From contig URCY01000018.1 of assembly GCA_900546415.1 (NCBI GenBank), positions 1-30,206 of the forward strand: DNA of 30,206 bases, given 5' to 3'. Of this stretch, positions 14,333-22,900 are shown in pieces. The stretch comes from an uncultured Eubacteriales bacterium (lineage in GTDB: Bacteria > Bacillota > Clostridia > Oscillospirales > Oscillospiraceae). Within the stretch, counting starts at the first letter, position 1, and every line of letters begins with the position of its first letter. A program made the translations under genes and the position numbers. Below the pieces are notes generated by a model. The model saw only the letters and a list, made by a program, of their open reading frames with translations, did not search any database and had not been told where the DNA came from.

Positions 14333-16743
14333 AATACGATTTTACCGCCATTGAAGCCAAATGGCAAAAGCGCTGGCAGGAGGAAAAGCTCTATCAGGCT
14401 GTGACAGGGCTGGATAAGAAGAAGTTTTACGCGCTGATCGAGTTCCCGTATCCCTCGGGCGCGGGTCTGCACGTCGGCCACGCGCGTCCCTATACCACGA
14501 TGGACACGATCGCCCGCAAGCACCGCATGATGGGCGAGAACGTTCTCTTCCCGATGGGCTACGACGCCTTCGGTCTGCCGACTGAAAACTACGCGATCAA
14601 GAACCACATCCACCCCGCGATCGTCACGAAGAACAACATCGAAAACTTCCGTAAGCAGCTCCATGCGCTGGGCTACAGCTTCGATTGGGATCGCGAGATC
14701 AACACCACCGACCCGAAATATTTCAAGTGGACGCAGTGGATCTTCCTGCAGCTTTATAAGCACGGCCTTGCCTATAAGGCCAAGATGCCGGTCAACTGGT
14801 GCACGTCCTGCAAGTGCGTGCTGGCCAACGAGGAGGTCGTTGACAACGTCTGCGAGCGCTGCGGCAGCCCCGTTATTCGCAAGGAGCAGAGCCAGTGGAT
14901 GCTGCGCATCACGAAATACGCCCAGCGGCTGCTCGACGATCTCGACGGCGTGGACTATATCGACCGCGTCAAGGCGCAGCAGCGCAACTGGATCGGCCAT
15001 TCCACCGGCGCACAGGTGCGCTTTGCCTCGACGCTCGGCGACGAGATCCTGATCTATACGACCCGTCCCGACACCCTGTTCGGCGCGACCTACATGGTGC
15101 TCTCGCCGGAGCACGAGCTGCTGAGCAAGTGGATGGATCAGCTCGAAAATCAGGACGAGATCAAGGCTTATCAGAAGGAGGCTGCCTCGAAATCCGATTT
15201 TGAGCGCACCGAGCTGGTCAAGGATAAGACCGGCGTGATGCTCAAGGGCGTCAAGGGCATCAACCCCGTCAACGGCAGGGAGATCCCGATCTTTATCTCC
15301 GACTATGTCCTCTCGACCTACGGCACGGGCGCGATCATGGCCGTGCCGGCGCATGACGACCGCGACTGGGCGTTCGCGAAGAAATTCGGCTGCGAGATCA
15401 TCGAGGTCGTCAAGGGCGGCAATGTCGAAGAGGCCGCCTTTACCGACTGCGCCACCGGCGTGATGGTCAACTCCGGCTTCCTGAACGGCATGAGCGTGGA
15501 GGAGGCCAAGAAGGCCATTCTTGCCTATCTGACCGAGAAGGGGATCGGCGAGAAGAAGGAAAATTACAAGCTGCGCGACTGGGTGTTCTCCCGTCAGCGC
15601 TATTGGGGCGAGCCGATCCCGATCGTGCACTGCCCGAAATGCGGCACGGTTCCGCTGCCCGAATCCGAGCTGCCGCTCCTGCTGCCCGAGGTCGAGAGCT
15701 ACGAGCCGACCGACGACGGCCATTCTCCGCTCGCGGCCATGACCGACTGGGTCAACACGACCTGCCCGTGCTGCGGCGGCCCTGCCAAGCGCGAGACCGA
15801 CACCATGCCCCAGTGGGCCGGCTCGTCGTGGTACTATCTGCGCTATATGGACCCGCACAACGACGAGGCGCTGGCCTCGAAGGAGGCGCTGGAATACTGG
15901 AGCCCCGTCGACTGGTACAACGGCGGCATGGAGCACACCACGCTCCATCTGCTCTACAGCCGCTTCTGGCATAAATTCCTCTATGACCTCGGCGTCGTGC
16001 CGACCAAGGAGCCGTATGCCAAGCGCACGAGCCACGGCATGATCCTCGGCGAGGGCGGCATTAAAATGTCCAAATCGCGCGGCAATGTCATCAATCCGAC
16101 CGACGTCATTGCCGAATACGGCGCGGATACGATGCGCACCTATATCGTTTTCATCGGCGACTTTGAAAAGGCGGCCGCATGGTCGTCCAACGCCGTCAAG
16201 GGCTGCAAGCGCTTCTTGGACAAGGTCTGGAATCTGGCCGAGACCGTCACCGACCGTGAGACGTCCTACTCCGCGCAGAATGAGAGCCTGATGCACAAGA
16301 CGATCAAAAAGGTCAGCTCCGACATCGACACGCTCAAGGGCAATACCGCGCTGGCAGCACTGATGACGCTGGTCAACACGCTCTCCGAAAAGGGCTGCAA
16401 CGCCGCCGAGCTGAAAACGCTCCTCCAGCTGCTCAGTCCGTTCGCGCCGCATATCTGCGACGAGCTTTGGGAGCTGCACGGATTCGAGGGCATCTGCTCC
16501 GTTTCCGCGTGGCCGACCTACGACGAGTCGAAGTGCAGGGACAGCGAGATCGACATGGCCGTTCAGGTCAACGGCAAGCTGCGCGGCACGATCCACGTCG
16601 CGGCCGATCTGGATAACGACGCCGTCGTCGCGGCAGCCGAGGCCGATCCGAAGGTCGCGCGCTTCCTGGAAAAGCTCGGCGGAAGCATCGTCAAGACCAT
16701 CGTCGTGAAGAACAAGCTCGTCAACCTCATCGTGAAGCCCTGA
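14329..16743 (+). CDS. leuS: Leucyl-tRNA synthetase
   Basis: An 804-residue class Ia synthetase that charges tRNA-Leu. The HIGH-type motif is HVGH (48-51) in PYPSGAGLHVGH and KMSKS is at 579-583. The CP1 editing domain is present (TTRPDTLFGATYMVLSPEHEL region). Two zinc-type Cys clusters are seen (CTSCKC...CERC and CPKC...CPCC). The start is ATG 14329, giving the normal N-terminus MKYDFTAIEAKWQKRW; an upstream in-frame ATG at 14284 would lie inside rsfS. Last gene of the operon. No good terminator was found before the rpsU promoter; the ATCTTGC/GCAAGAT pair at 16750-16792 has a 29-nt loop and no T-tract. Confidence 0.98.
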   Translation: MKYDFTAIEAKWQKRWQEEKLYQAVTGLDKKKFYALIEFPYPSGAGLHVGHARPYTTMDTIARKHRMMGENVLFPMGYDAFGLPTENYAIKNHIHPAIVTKNNIENFRKQLHALGYSFDWDREINTTDPKYFKWTQWIFLQLYKHGLAYKAKMPVNWCTSCKCVLANEEVVDNVCERCGSPVIRKEQSQWMLRITKYAQRLLDDLDGVDYIDRVKAQQRNWIGHSTGAQVRFASTLGDEILIYTTRPDTLFGATYMVLSPEHELLSKWMDQLENQDEIKAYQKEAASKSDFERTELVKDKTGVMLKGVKGINPVNGREIPIFISDYVLSTYGTGAIMAVPAHDDRDWAFAKKFGCEIIEVVKGGNVEEAAFTDCATGVMVNSGFLNGMSVEEAKKAILAYLTEKGIGEKKENYKLRDWVFSRQRYWGEPIPIVHCPKCGTVPLPESELPLLLPEVESYEPTDDGHSPLAAMTDWVNTTCPCCGGPAKRETDTMPQWAGSSWYYLRYMDPHNDEALASKEALEYWSPVDWYNGGMEHTTLHLLYSRFWHKFLYDLGVVPTKEPYAKRTSHGMILGEGGIKMSKSRGNVINPTDVIAEYGADTMRTYIVFIGDFEKAAAWSSNAVKGCKRFLDKVWNLAETVTDRETSYSAQNESLMHKTIKKVSSDIDTLKGNTALAALMTLVNTLSEKGCNAAELKTLLQLLSPFAPHICDELWELHGFEGICSVSAWPTYDESKCRDSEIDMAVQVNGKLRGTIHVAADLDNDAVVAAAEADPKVARFLEKLGGSIVKTIVVKNKLVNLIVKP

Positions 16744-16796
16744 CGGTACATCTTGCGTGTTTTCGAGAAAAAAAGAAAAAAATCTGCAAGATATGC

Positions 16797-16825
16797 TTGA
16801 CAATCACGCGCCGTATCGCTATAAT
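16797..16825 (+). promoter_or_regulatory. Perfect consensus sigma-A promoter of rpsU
   Basis: TTGACA (16797-16802), a 17-bp spacer and TATAAT (16820-16825) all match the vegetative consensus exactly. Transcription is expected near 16832, leaving a leader of about 64 nt with a small GCATCC/GGATGC hairpin and the rpsU ribosome site. It allows strong expression of S21 independent of the leuS operon. Confidence 0.92.
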
Positions 16826-16895
16826 ATTACTGCTGTGCGATACAGCCCTGAAAGCATCCTGGATTTAGCCGGATGCGTCGGAGGGAGGGAAATCA

Positions 16896-17078
16896 ATGTC
16901 TGAAATCCGTGTCAAAGAGAACGAGTCTTTGGAGAGTGCTCTGAAGCGCTTCAAGAGAAGCTGCCAGAAGGACGGCGTCATCGCTGAAGTCAAGAAGAGA
17001 GAGCATTACGTCAGCCCGAGTCTCAAGCGGAAGCAGAAGTCCGAGGCTGCTCGGAAGAACAAGAGAAGAGGTTATTGA
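16896..17078 (+). CDS. rpsU: 30S ribosomal protein S21
   Basis: A 60-residue, strongly basic protein of the small ribosomal subunit platform. MSEIRVKENESLESALKRFKR at the start is typical of bacterial S21, as is the KRKQKSEAARKNKRR tail. The start ATG is preceded by GGAGGGAGG. Monocistronic, flanked by a perfect promoter and a strong terminator. Confidence 0.98.
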   Translation: MSEIRVKENESLESALKRFKRSCQKDGVIAEVKKREHYVSPSLKRKQKSEAARKNKRRGY

Positions 17079-17102
17079 TCCCTTCGTCTCATAGTTGCTT
17101 TC

Positions 17103-17137
17103 AAACCGCCGATGCGTTTTTGCGCGTCGGCGGTTTT
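17103..17137 (+). terminator. Rho-independent terminator after rpsU
   Basis: A 14-bp stem pairs 17103-17116 with 17123-17136 (one G.T wobble), with a six-nt TTTTTG loop and a T-run at 17134-17137. It lies 24 bases past the rpsU stop. Confidence 0.92.
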
Positions 17138-17142
17138 CTGTG

Positions 17143-17171
17143 TTGCTTTTTCGTTGTTTTTGCGATAGAAT
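17143..17171 (+). promoter_or_regulatory. Likely sigma-A promoter of the xdhC operon
   Basis: TTGCTT (17143-17148), a 17-bp spacer and TAGAAT (17166-17171). The -10 box is good and the -35 box moderate. The start is expected near 17178, about 22 nt before the xdhC start codon. It follows directly on the rpsU terminator, so the three downstream genes form a separate unit. Confidence 0.6.
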
Positions 17172-17199
17172 AAAGAAAAAACAATTCGGAGGGTTTGCA

Positions 17200-18180
17200 A
17201 TGAAGCAGCTGACGGAAAAAATGATCGAGGTCGCCGAGACAGGGAAGCGCTCGGTGCTTTGCACGGTTTTGGCCAGCTCCGGCTCTGCGCCGCGCGGCGC
17301 GGGCGCGAGAATGCTCGTCTGCGAGGACGGCGCCGTGCTCGGCACGGTCGGCGGCGGCCGGGTCGAGCAGCTTGCGCAGCTTGAGGCGCGCGAGATCCTT
17401 GCCGGCGGGCCGACGCGCATCCATGCCTTCTGTCTGGCGCCGAATCAGGTCAACTCCATCGGCATGATCTGCGGAGGCAATGTGACGATTTATTTTCAGC
17501 TTATGACGCCGGACGACCTGCCCACGCTTTACGCTATGCGCGACGCCCTGAGCAAGGACGCCGATTCTTGGCTCTATCTGCGCATTGCCGACGGTGTCGT
17601 CGAGGAATTTCGCGTTGTGCTCTCCAACGAGGGCTATGCAAACCCGGAGCTTTACGGCGCGCGCGCCGTGCTGGAAAAGGGTGAGCCGACCGTCTACACC
17701 GAGCCGCTGATGCAGGCCGGGCGCGTCATCATTTTCGGCGGCGGCCATGTCGGTCAGGCGCTTGCGCCGGTGCTGGCCACGATCGATTTCCGGGTCACGG
17801 TCTATGACGCGCGCCCCGAGCTTGCCAACCGGGAGCATTTTCCGACCGCGACGGAGATCCTCTGTGCGCCGTTTTCTGAGGCAATGGAGCGCGTGAAGCT
17901 GAAGCCGTCGGATTACGTCGTCATCATGACGCCGGGGCATCAATCCGACCGGGAGCTGCTTTCCATGGTGCTGCGGCACAAAACGCGTTACGTCGGCTGC
18001 ATCGGCTCGCGCCATAAGATCGCGCGCACGCAGGAGATGCTGCGCGCGGAGGGCATTTCGGAGGAGGCGATCCAAAGCGTGCATTCGCCCATCGGCATCC
18101 CGCTTCCGGCGCAGACTCCGGCCGAGATCGCCATCAGCATTGCGGCGGAGCTGATCCAGTGCCGCGCTGAGACGCGATGA
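17200..18180 (+). CDS. xdhC: XdhC/CoxI family molybdoenzyme maturation factor
   Basis: A 326-residue two-domain protein. XdhC proteins bind molybdenum cofactor, promote its sulfuration and hand it to xanthine dehydrogenase-type hydroxylases. N-domain marks: SGSAPRGAGARMLV (27-40), GTVGGGRVE (48-56) and GMICGGNV (88-95) with Cys91. The C-terminal Rossmann domain carries FGGGHVGQAL (179-188), GCIGSRHK (267-273 region) and HSPIGI. The start ATG 17200 follows GGAGGG; an in-frame upstream ATG at 17095 would start before the terminator and was rejected. It overlaps the methyltransferase start by an ATGA. No molybdenum hydroxylase subunit lies in the window, so the client enzyme is unknown. Confidence 0.9.
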   Translation: MKQLTEKMIEVAETGKRSVLCTVLASSGSAPRGAGARMLVCEDGAVLGTVGGGRVEQLAQLEAREILAGGPTRIHAFCLAPNQVNSIGMICGGNVTIYFQLMTPDDLPTLYAMRDALSKDADSWLYLRIADGVVEEFRVVLSNEGYANPELYGARAVLEKGEPTVYTEPLMQAGRVIIFGGGHVGQALAPVLATIDFRVTVYDARPELANREHFPTATEILCAPFSEAMERVKLKPSDYVVIMTPGHQSDRELLSMVLRHKTRYVGCIGSRHKIARTQEMLRAEGISEEAIQSVHSPIGIPLPAQTPAEIAISIAAELIQCRAETR

Positions 18181-18887
18181 TGCAGGACTGGTCGCCGGAC
18201 GCCATGCGCTTCATGCGCGACGCGGCGTCCCGCAGTGACTATCACGAGCGGCTGGCAGCGCACATCGCGCCCCATCTGCCGCTGGATGCCGACGTCTGCG
18301 ACGCGGGCTGCGGCATGGGCGATCTGGCGCTTGCGCTTGCGCCCCACTGCAAAACCGTCACGGCGGTCGACCGCGCGTCCGCGCCGATCGAGGCGCTTCG
18401 CGCGCGGCCGCTTCCGCATAATCTGCGGACAAGCTGCACGGATATTTTTACGCTCGAGCAGCGGTTCGACGCCATGGTTTTCTGCTATTTCGGCAGAATG
18501 CAGGAGATCTTGGACGTTTCTGCGCGGCTTTGCCGCAAAACGGTCGTGGTTGTGAAGCGCCGGGAGCGCACCCGCCTGTTCTCCGTGCGGCCGACGCCGA
18601 CGGAGCACCGCGTCGCGGAGCAGGCGGAGATTTTTCTGCGTGAGCGCGGCATCCCGTTTCAGAGCGAGTGCCTCGCGCTCGAGCTGGGGCAGCCGTTCCG
18701 GTCGGTGGAGGAGGCAGAGCGCTTTTTCGCGCTTTATAACCGCGCCGACGCGCCGATCAGCCGCGCGGAGCTGCTTCGTCGCCTGCAGCCGCGCGACGAT
18801 GCGGAATTTCCGTATTATCTTCCGGCGCTGCGGCAGATGGAGCTGCTTGTGCTTGACGCCGGTTCCATACGGGAGGGAAGTCGATGA
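18177..18887 (+). CDS. Class I SAM-dependent methyltransferase, substrate unknown
   Basis: A 236-residue cytoplasmic protein with the SAM-binding motif I DAGCGMGDLAL at about residues 40-50, followed by the acidic residue of motif II in AVDRAS and a motif IV-like segment FDAMVFCYFG. This supports a Rossmann methyltransferase, but the acceptor cannot be told. Both ends are coupled by 4-base overlaps (xdhC stop with its start, its stop with the NTPase start), so all three genes probably serve one pathway. A role in molybdenum cofactor or hydroxylase maturation is inference only. ATG 18177 and ATG 18180 are equally possible starts. Confidence 0.8.
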   Translation: MMQDWSPDAMRFMRDAASRSDYHERLAAHIAPHLPLDADVCDAGCGMGDLALALAPHCKTVTAVDRASAPIEALRARPLPHNLRTSCTDIFTLEQRFDAMVFCYFGRMQEILDVSARLCRKTVVVVKRRERTRLFSVRPTPTEHRVAEQAEIFLRERGIPFQSECLALELGQPFRSVEEAERFFALYNRADAPISRAELLRRLQPRDDAEFPYYLPALRQMELLVLDAGSIREGSR

Positions 18888-19393
18888 ACGTGATCGTTAC
18901 CGGGAACACCGGGAGCGGGAAATCCACCGCGATCCGCCGCATTCTGGCCATGCTCGACGAGCCGGTTTACGGCTTCTGGACGGAAAAACGCCCGCCGGAG
19001 GCGGACGGCAGCGCGCCGGTCTATCTGCATGGCTGCCGGAGTCCGCTGCAATTCGGCGAGAGCTGCCGCATCGGCATCTGCCGCGACCGGCACGCAGAGG
19101 CAAATCCGGCTGTCTTCGAGTCGCTCGGCGTTGCCTGTCTGACGGGCATCCCGCGCGGCAGTCTGATCCTGATGGACGAGATCGGCGTGATGGAAAACCG
19201 CGCGCCGCAGTTTCAGGCGGCGATCTTCGCCCTTCTGGACGGGGATTACCGCGTGATTGCCGCCGTGCGGGATAAATCCACGCCTCTGCTCGACCGAATT
19301 CGGGCGCACCCGAGGAGCGTCTGCATCTGCGTGCAGGAGACGCGCGAGCCGGAGTGCCTGCGCCGCGCCGCAAGGCTGCTGGCCGCAGAATAA
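18884..19393 (+). CDS. THEP1-like nucleoside-triphosphatase (NTPase_1 family)
   Basis: A 169-residue small P-loop protein: Walker A GNTGSGKST at residues 7-15 and the Walker B-like LILMDEIG at 94-101 followed by VME, a pattern typical of the THEP1/NTPase_1 family (known members hydrolyse NTPs in vitro; cellular roles are poorly defined). The C-terminal part has VIAAVRDKSTPLLD. Its start overlaps the methyltransferase stop (ATGA). In a set with XdhC, a nucleotide-dependent step in molybdenum cofactor handling is a reasonable guess, not shown by sequence. Followed by a hairpin-rich gene-free region. Confidence 0.85.
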   Translation: MNVIVTGNTGSGKSTAIRRILAMLDEPVYGFWTEKRPPEADGSAPVYLHGCRSPLQFGESCRIGICRDRHAEANPAVFESLGVACLTGIPRGSLILMDEIGVMENRAPQFQAAIFALLDGDYRVIAAVRDKSTPLLDRIRAHPRSVCICVQETREPECLRRAARLLAAE

Positions 19394-19410
19394 ACCGGAA
19401 ATACGGAGCC

Positions 19411-19452
19411 GCCTCTCTGATTTGTCCCGGAAGGGAATGGACATCGAGAGGC
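19411..19452. other. Bulged hairpin just after the NTPase gene
   Basis: GCCTCTC (19411-19417) pairs with GAGAGGC (19446-19452), continued inward by GAT/ATC and GTCC/GGAC with small bulges, about 14 pairs in total. It is not followed by a T-run, so a simple terminator is unlikely. It is the first of three hairpins in the 524-base gene-free stretch 19394-19917. Confidence 0.4.
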
Positions 19453-19499
19453 TTGCCGTCCGGTCAAAGACCTGAAACGTCGGAATACCCGGCTTTCAA

Positions 19500-19660
19500 G
19501 GGAACCTCTGATTCAAGCGCAAGAGCGGTCAGCGAGGGATTTTGTTCCAAATTGAGGTTTGGAAATTGCAGGAATCCTTTACGTATTTCAAGATTTTCAA
19601 ACCGACAAGTTGGGGCAAAAGACCCGCTGAGCGCCGCTGCCGATTGATTCAGAGGTTCCC
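19500..19660. repeat. Full 161-bp imperfect palindromic repeat element
   Basis: The left end GGGAACCTCTGATTCAA and right end (reverse complement GGGAACCTCTGAATCAA) match at 16 of 17 bases, and complementarity continues with mismatches for about 60 bases inward (TCAGCG, TTTTGTTCC/TTTTGCCCC, GGTTTG and others). A further GGCTT/AAGCC pair flanks the ends (19491-19495/19661-19665). Parts of the same sequence occur at 1-54 and 5740-5772, so it belongs to a dispersed family. It has no ORF and no visible target-site duplication. A REP/MITE-like sequence, mobilised in trans if at all, is the best guess. Confidence 0.75.
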
Positions 19661-19669
19661 AAGCCATTC

Positions 19670-19722
19670 AAGCGGAAGGGGCTTGTCGTCTGCGAATCGT
19701 AGGCGGCAAGCCCCTTCCGCTT
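19670..19722. terminator. 24-bp hairpin, possible terminator of the xdhC operon
   Basis: A perfect 15-bp stem (19670-19684 with 19708-19722; arms AAGCGGAAGGGGCTT and its complement) continues with nine more pairs including wobbles (19685-19693 with 19699-19707) around a 5-nt GAATC loop. It is followed by only short T-runs (CTTTGCCGCTTT). Since no other terminator follows the NTPase gene it may end that transcript, but it may also be a second palindromic repeat, as it lies directly beside the one at 19500-19660. The remaining bases up to 19827 show nothing else. Confidence 0.5.
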
Positions 19723-19827
19723 TGCCGCTTTGCGCCGCTGTTTCATGAAAAAAACAATTATGCTCTGCAATTTGTGAACCCGCCCAAAGTTTTTTCTGTA
19801 TATAATGAAAATATATGCAAAAATTCT

Positions 19828-19856
19828 TTGCGAAAATTGGAAAAAAATGATAAAAT
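19828..19856 (+). promoter_or_regulatory. Probable sigma-A promoter of the surface-protein gene pair
   Basis: TTGCGA (19828-19833), a 17-bp spacer and TAAAAT (19851-19856), in an AT-rich stretch that stands out from the GC-rich surroundings. The start would be near 19863, with a ~55-nt leader carrying a small hairpin (GGC GAGC ... GCTC GCC, about 19867-19893) before AAGGAG and the ATG at 19918. Confidence 0.6.
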
Positions 19857-19917
19857 AGGAACCAATGGGCGGAGCGGGTTGCTCATTCGCCTGATTTCAA
19901 AAAAGGAGCGATGAAAC

Positions 19918-22900
19918 ATGACAACAATCGGAAAACGGCTTTCCGCAGTGCTGCTGGTTCTGGCGCTGTGTCTGAGCCTGTTTCCTGTGATGGCATCGGC
20001 GGAATCGGAAGCCGTTTCCATTACCAGCCTCAGCGAGATCACAGATCTGTCCGGCAGCTACCGGCTGGCCGATGACATCACCGTGACCGAGCCGTTCGGC
20101 AGCAGCACCGAACGCTTCAACGGCACGCTTGACGGCGACGGTCACACCGTGACCATCAACATCACGAAGTCGGGCAGCAACATCGGCATGTTTGCCTACC
20201 TCGACACGAATGCCGTCGTGAAAAACTTCGTTGTCGATTCTGCGCAGGTCGTCAATACCGGCAGCACCAACACCGGCGCGATCGCGGGCACGTCGAAGGG
20301 CACGATCTCGGACATCCGCGTGAAGGAGCTTTCCGTCAGCGGCTGTGAAAAGACCGGCGGCCTGGTCGGCGTGCAGGACTCCGGCGCGACGCTCACGCGC
20401 TGCTGCGTGGACGCGGGCACGGTGAAAAAGAGCGCGACCTCCGACTCTCCGTTCGGCGGTCTGGTCGGCGAGAACTCCGGAACGGTGAGCTTCAGCTCCT
20501 CGGCTGCGACCATGGACCACAGCGACGCCCGCCCCAACTATGACTATGTCGGCGGCATCGTCGGCAAGAACGTCTATGGCGGCACGATCTCGGACTGCTA
20601 TTTCAGCGGCTCGTTCAACGAGAGCAGCAACAAGAGCTATAAGATCGGCGGCATCTGCGGCGACGCCAGCGGCACGATCCGCAACTGCTATTTCAGCGGC
20701 TCTCTGGTCACGGAGACAAGCTCGAAATGCCCGATCGCAAACACCTCTGCGCCCAACTGCTATTATCTGGACACCTCCTTTACGGGTTACGTCAACTCCG
20801 GCTACGGTACGAAGAAGACCGCCGAGGAATTCGCGTCCCTGGCCGAAACGCTCGGCGCGGACTGGGAGAACGGCACGGACGGCTTCCCGGTCCTGAGCTG
20901 GCAGACGTGGAAATATTCCACGACCGCGATCAAATATAAGATCGAGACCTATCTGGAAGACCTCTCCGGCGACGGCTATACATGCTCGTCTGCGGTGGAG
21001 GTCAAGGCCGAGCCGGGCACGCCCGTTTCGGCTGCGGCGCAGGAGCTTGAGGGCTTCACCTTCGACGCCGATAACGAGCGGAACATTATGAGCGGCGAGG
21101 CTTCGGCTGAGCTGGTGCTCAAGCTCTATTACACCCGCAACAGCTACACTCTGACCTGGGAGACCGGCGACTATGCCATCTCTGACGCCGACGACGCCTA
21201 TACGCACGGCAGCGTCAGGTTCGGCGCGGCGATCGTCTATCCGCACGTCGCCGCCCACGGCATGAGCGTGAAATGGGACAAGACGCTTGCAACCATGCCC
21301 GCAGCGGACACCGTCATCACGGCCGGCTATAGCCCGGCGGTCTACGACGTCGCATGGAACGCCAACGGCGGCAAGTTCGAGAAGGACAACGGCTGGGGCG
21401 GCGTCGAGCTGGTCGACACGCTGAAATGGACAAGCTATGGCTCGTCCGGCGGCGCGATCTACGGTCAGACCTTCGGCAAATACAAGTGGAACGCGAATTC
21501 CACCTCCTTCTCCAACCGCGACCTGCCCGTCCCGACGCACAGCAGCAAGGTCTTTGACGGCTGGTTCACGGCCGCCGAGGGCGGCACGCCCATCGACGCG
21601 GACACCGCCGTCACCGAGCCGGAGAACGGCAGCTTCACCTTCTTTGCACACTGGACGGACGGCTGGACGGTCACGTTCGACCCGAACGGCGGCAGCGTAA
21701 CGCCCAAGACCGTTCTGGTGCGCAAGGGCGGCACGCTCGGCGCCTCCGTTCCCACGCCGAGCCGCTCCGGCTATGACTTTGACGGCTGGTTCAATGGCGA
21801 GAACAAGCTCGAGGCCGACACCGTGATCGATGCGGATGCGACCTACACCGCGCGTTGGACGCCGAAGACCTACACCGTCAGCTTCCAAGCCAACGGCGGC
21901 GAAGGCTCGATGGATGCACAGACGTTTACATACGGCGTTGCGCAGAAGCTCAGCAAGAATGTGTTCACCCGCGAGGGCTACCGCTTTGTCGGCTGGGCCA
22001 CATGGAGCGGCGCTTCGAGCGCCAGCTACGGGGATGAGGCGGAATACTCGATCGGCGCATATAACCAGACCTTCTATGCGGTCTGGGAGGAGGTCCGCTA
22101 TGACCTCACCATCGCCACGTTGCCGGAGAACGCGACGGTCGTTCTGAAGAACGCCGCAGGCGTTGAGCAGAGCGGCACGGACGGCGTCTATCACGTCCTT
22201 GCCGGGACGTATTCCTACACCGTCAGCGCCTACGGCTATGAAACGCTCACCGGCGAGATCAAGGCCGACGAGACCAAGAGCGTGCTGCTCACGCTGACGA
22301 AGATCCCGACCTATGCGGTCAGCTTCTCGGTCACGAAGCCCGAGGGCAGCGGCGAGACGAAGATCACCGTCACCGATGCCGCGGGCAGGACGATGACCGC
22401 CGATGAAAACGGCGTCTATCAGCTTATGTCCGGCGCTTACCACTATGTGGTCAAGGCCAAGGGCGCGAAGAAGGCTGCTGCCGACTTCACTGTCGAGACA
22501 GAAGCCCTGCATTTTGACATCACCCTGTCCGTTCAGAACGGCTGGGACGGCGAGACCGTCACCGAGCCGCATCAGCTCACGGCCGACGAGGCCACCGGCG
22601 AATACGAGGGCATGACCGGCTGGTATCGCGTGGAGAACGGCGAGGAGCTTGCTTGGGTCGCAAGGAAGATCAACAGCGTCTCCGGCGGCTACAACGCCAA
22701 CATCGTGCTTGCCAAGGACATTGACCTCGGCGGCGAGCTTTGGACGCCGATGGGCAGCTCCTATAACAATTGCTTCACCGGAATTTTTGACGGCAACGGC
22801 CACAGCGTCACGAATTTGTTCTGCGAGGGCACGACCTATCAGGGTCTGTTCGGCTACAGCAAGGGCACGATCCGCAATCTGACCGTTTCCGGCAGTGTGA

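Noticed and set aside
14266..16803. Minus-strand frame of 845 codons opposite leuS
   Set aside because: leuS has all synthetase motifs; the antisense frame is compositionally biased and featureless.
19500..19660. CRISPR array or insertion sequence
   Set aside because: There are no regularly spaced repeats and no transposase frame; the structure is a single palindrome.
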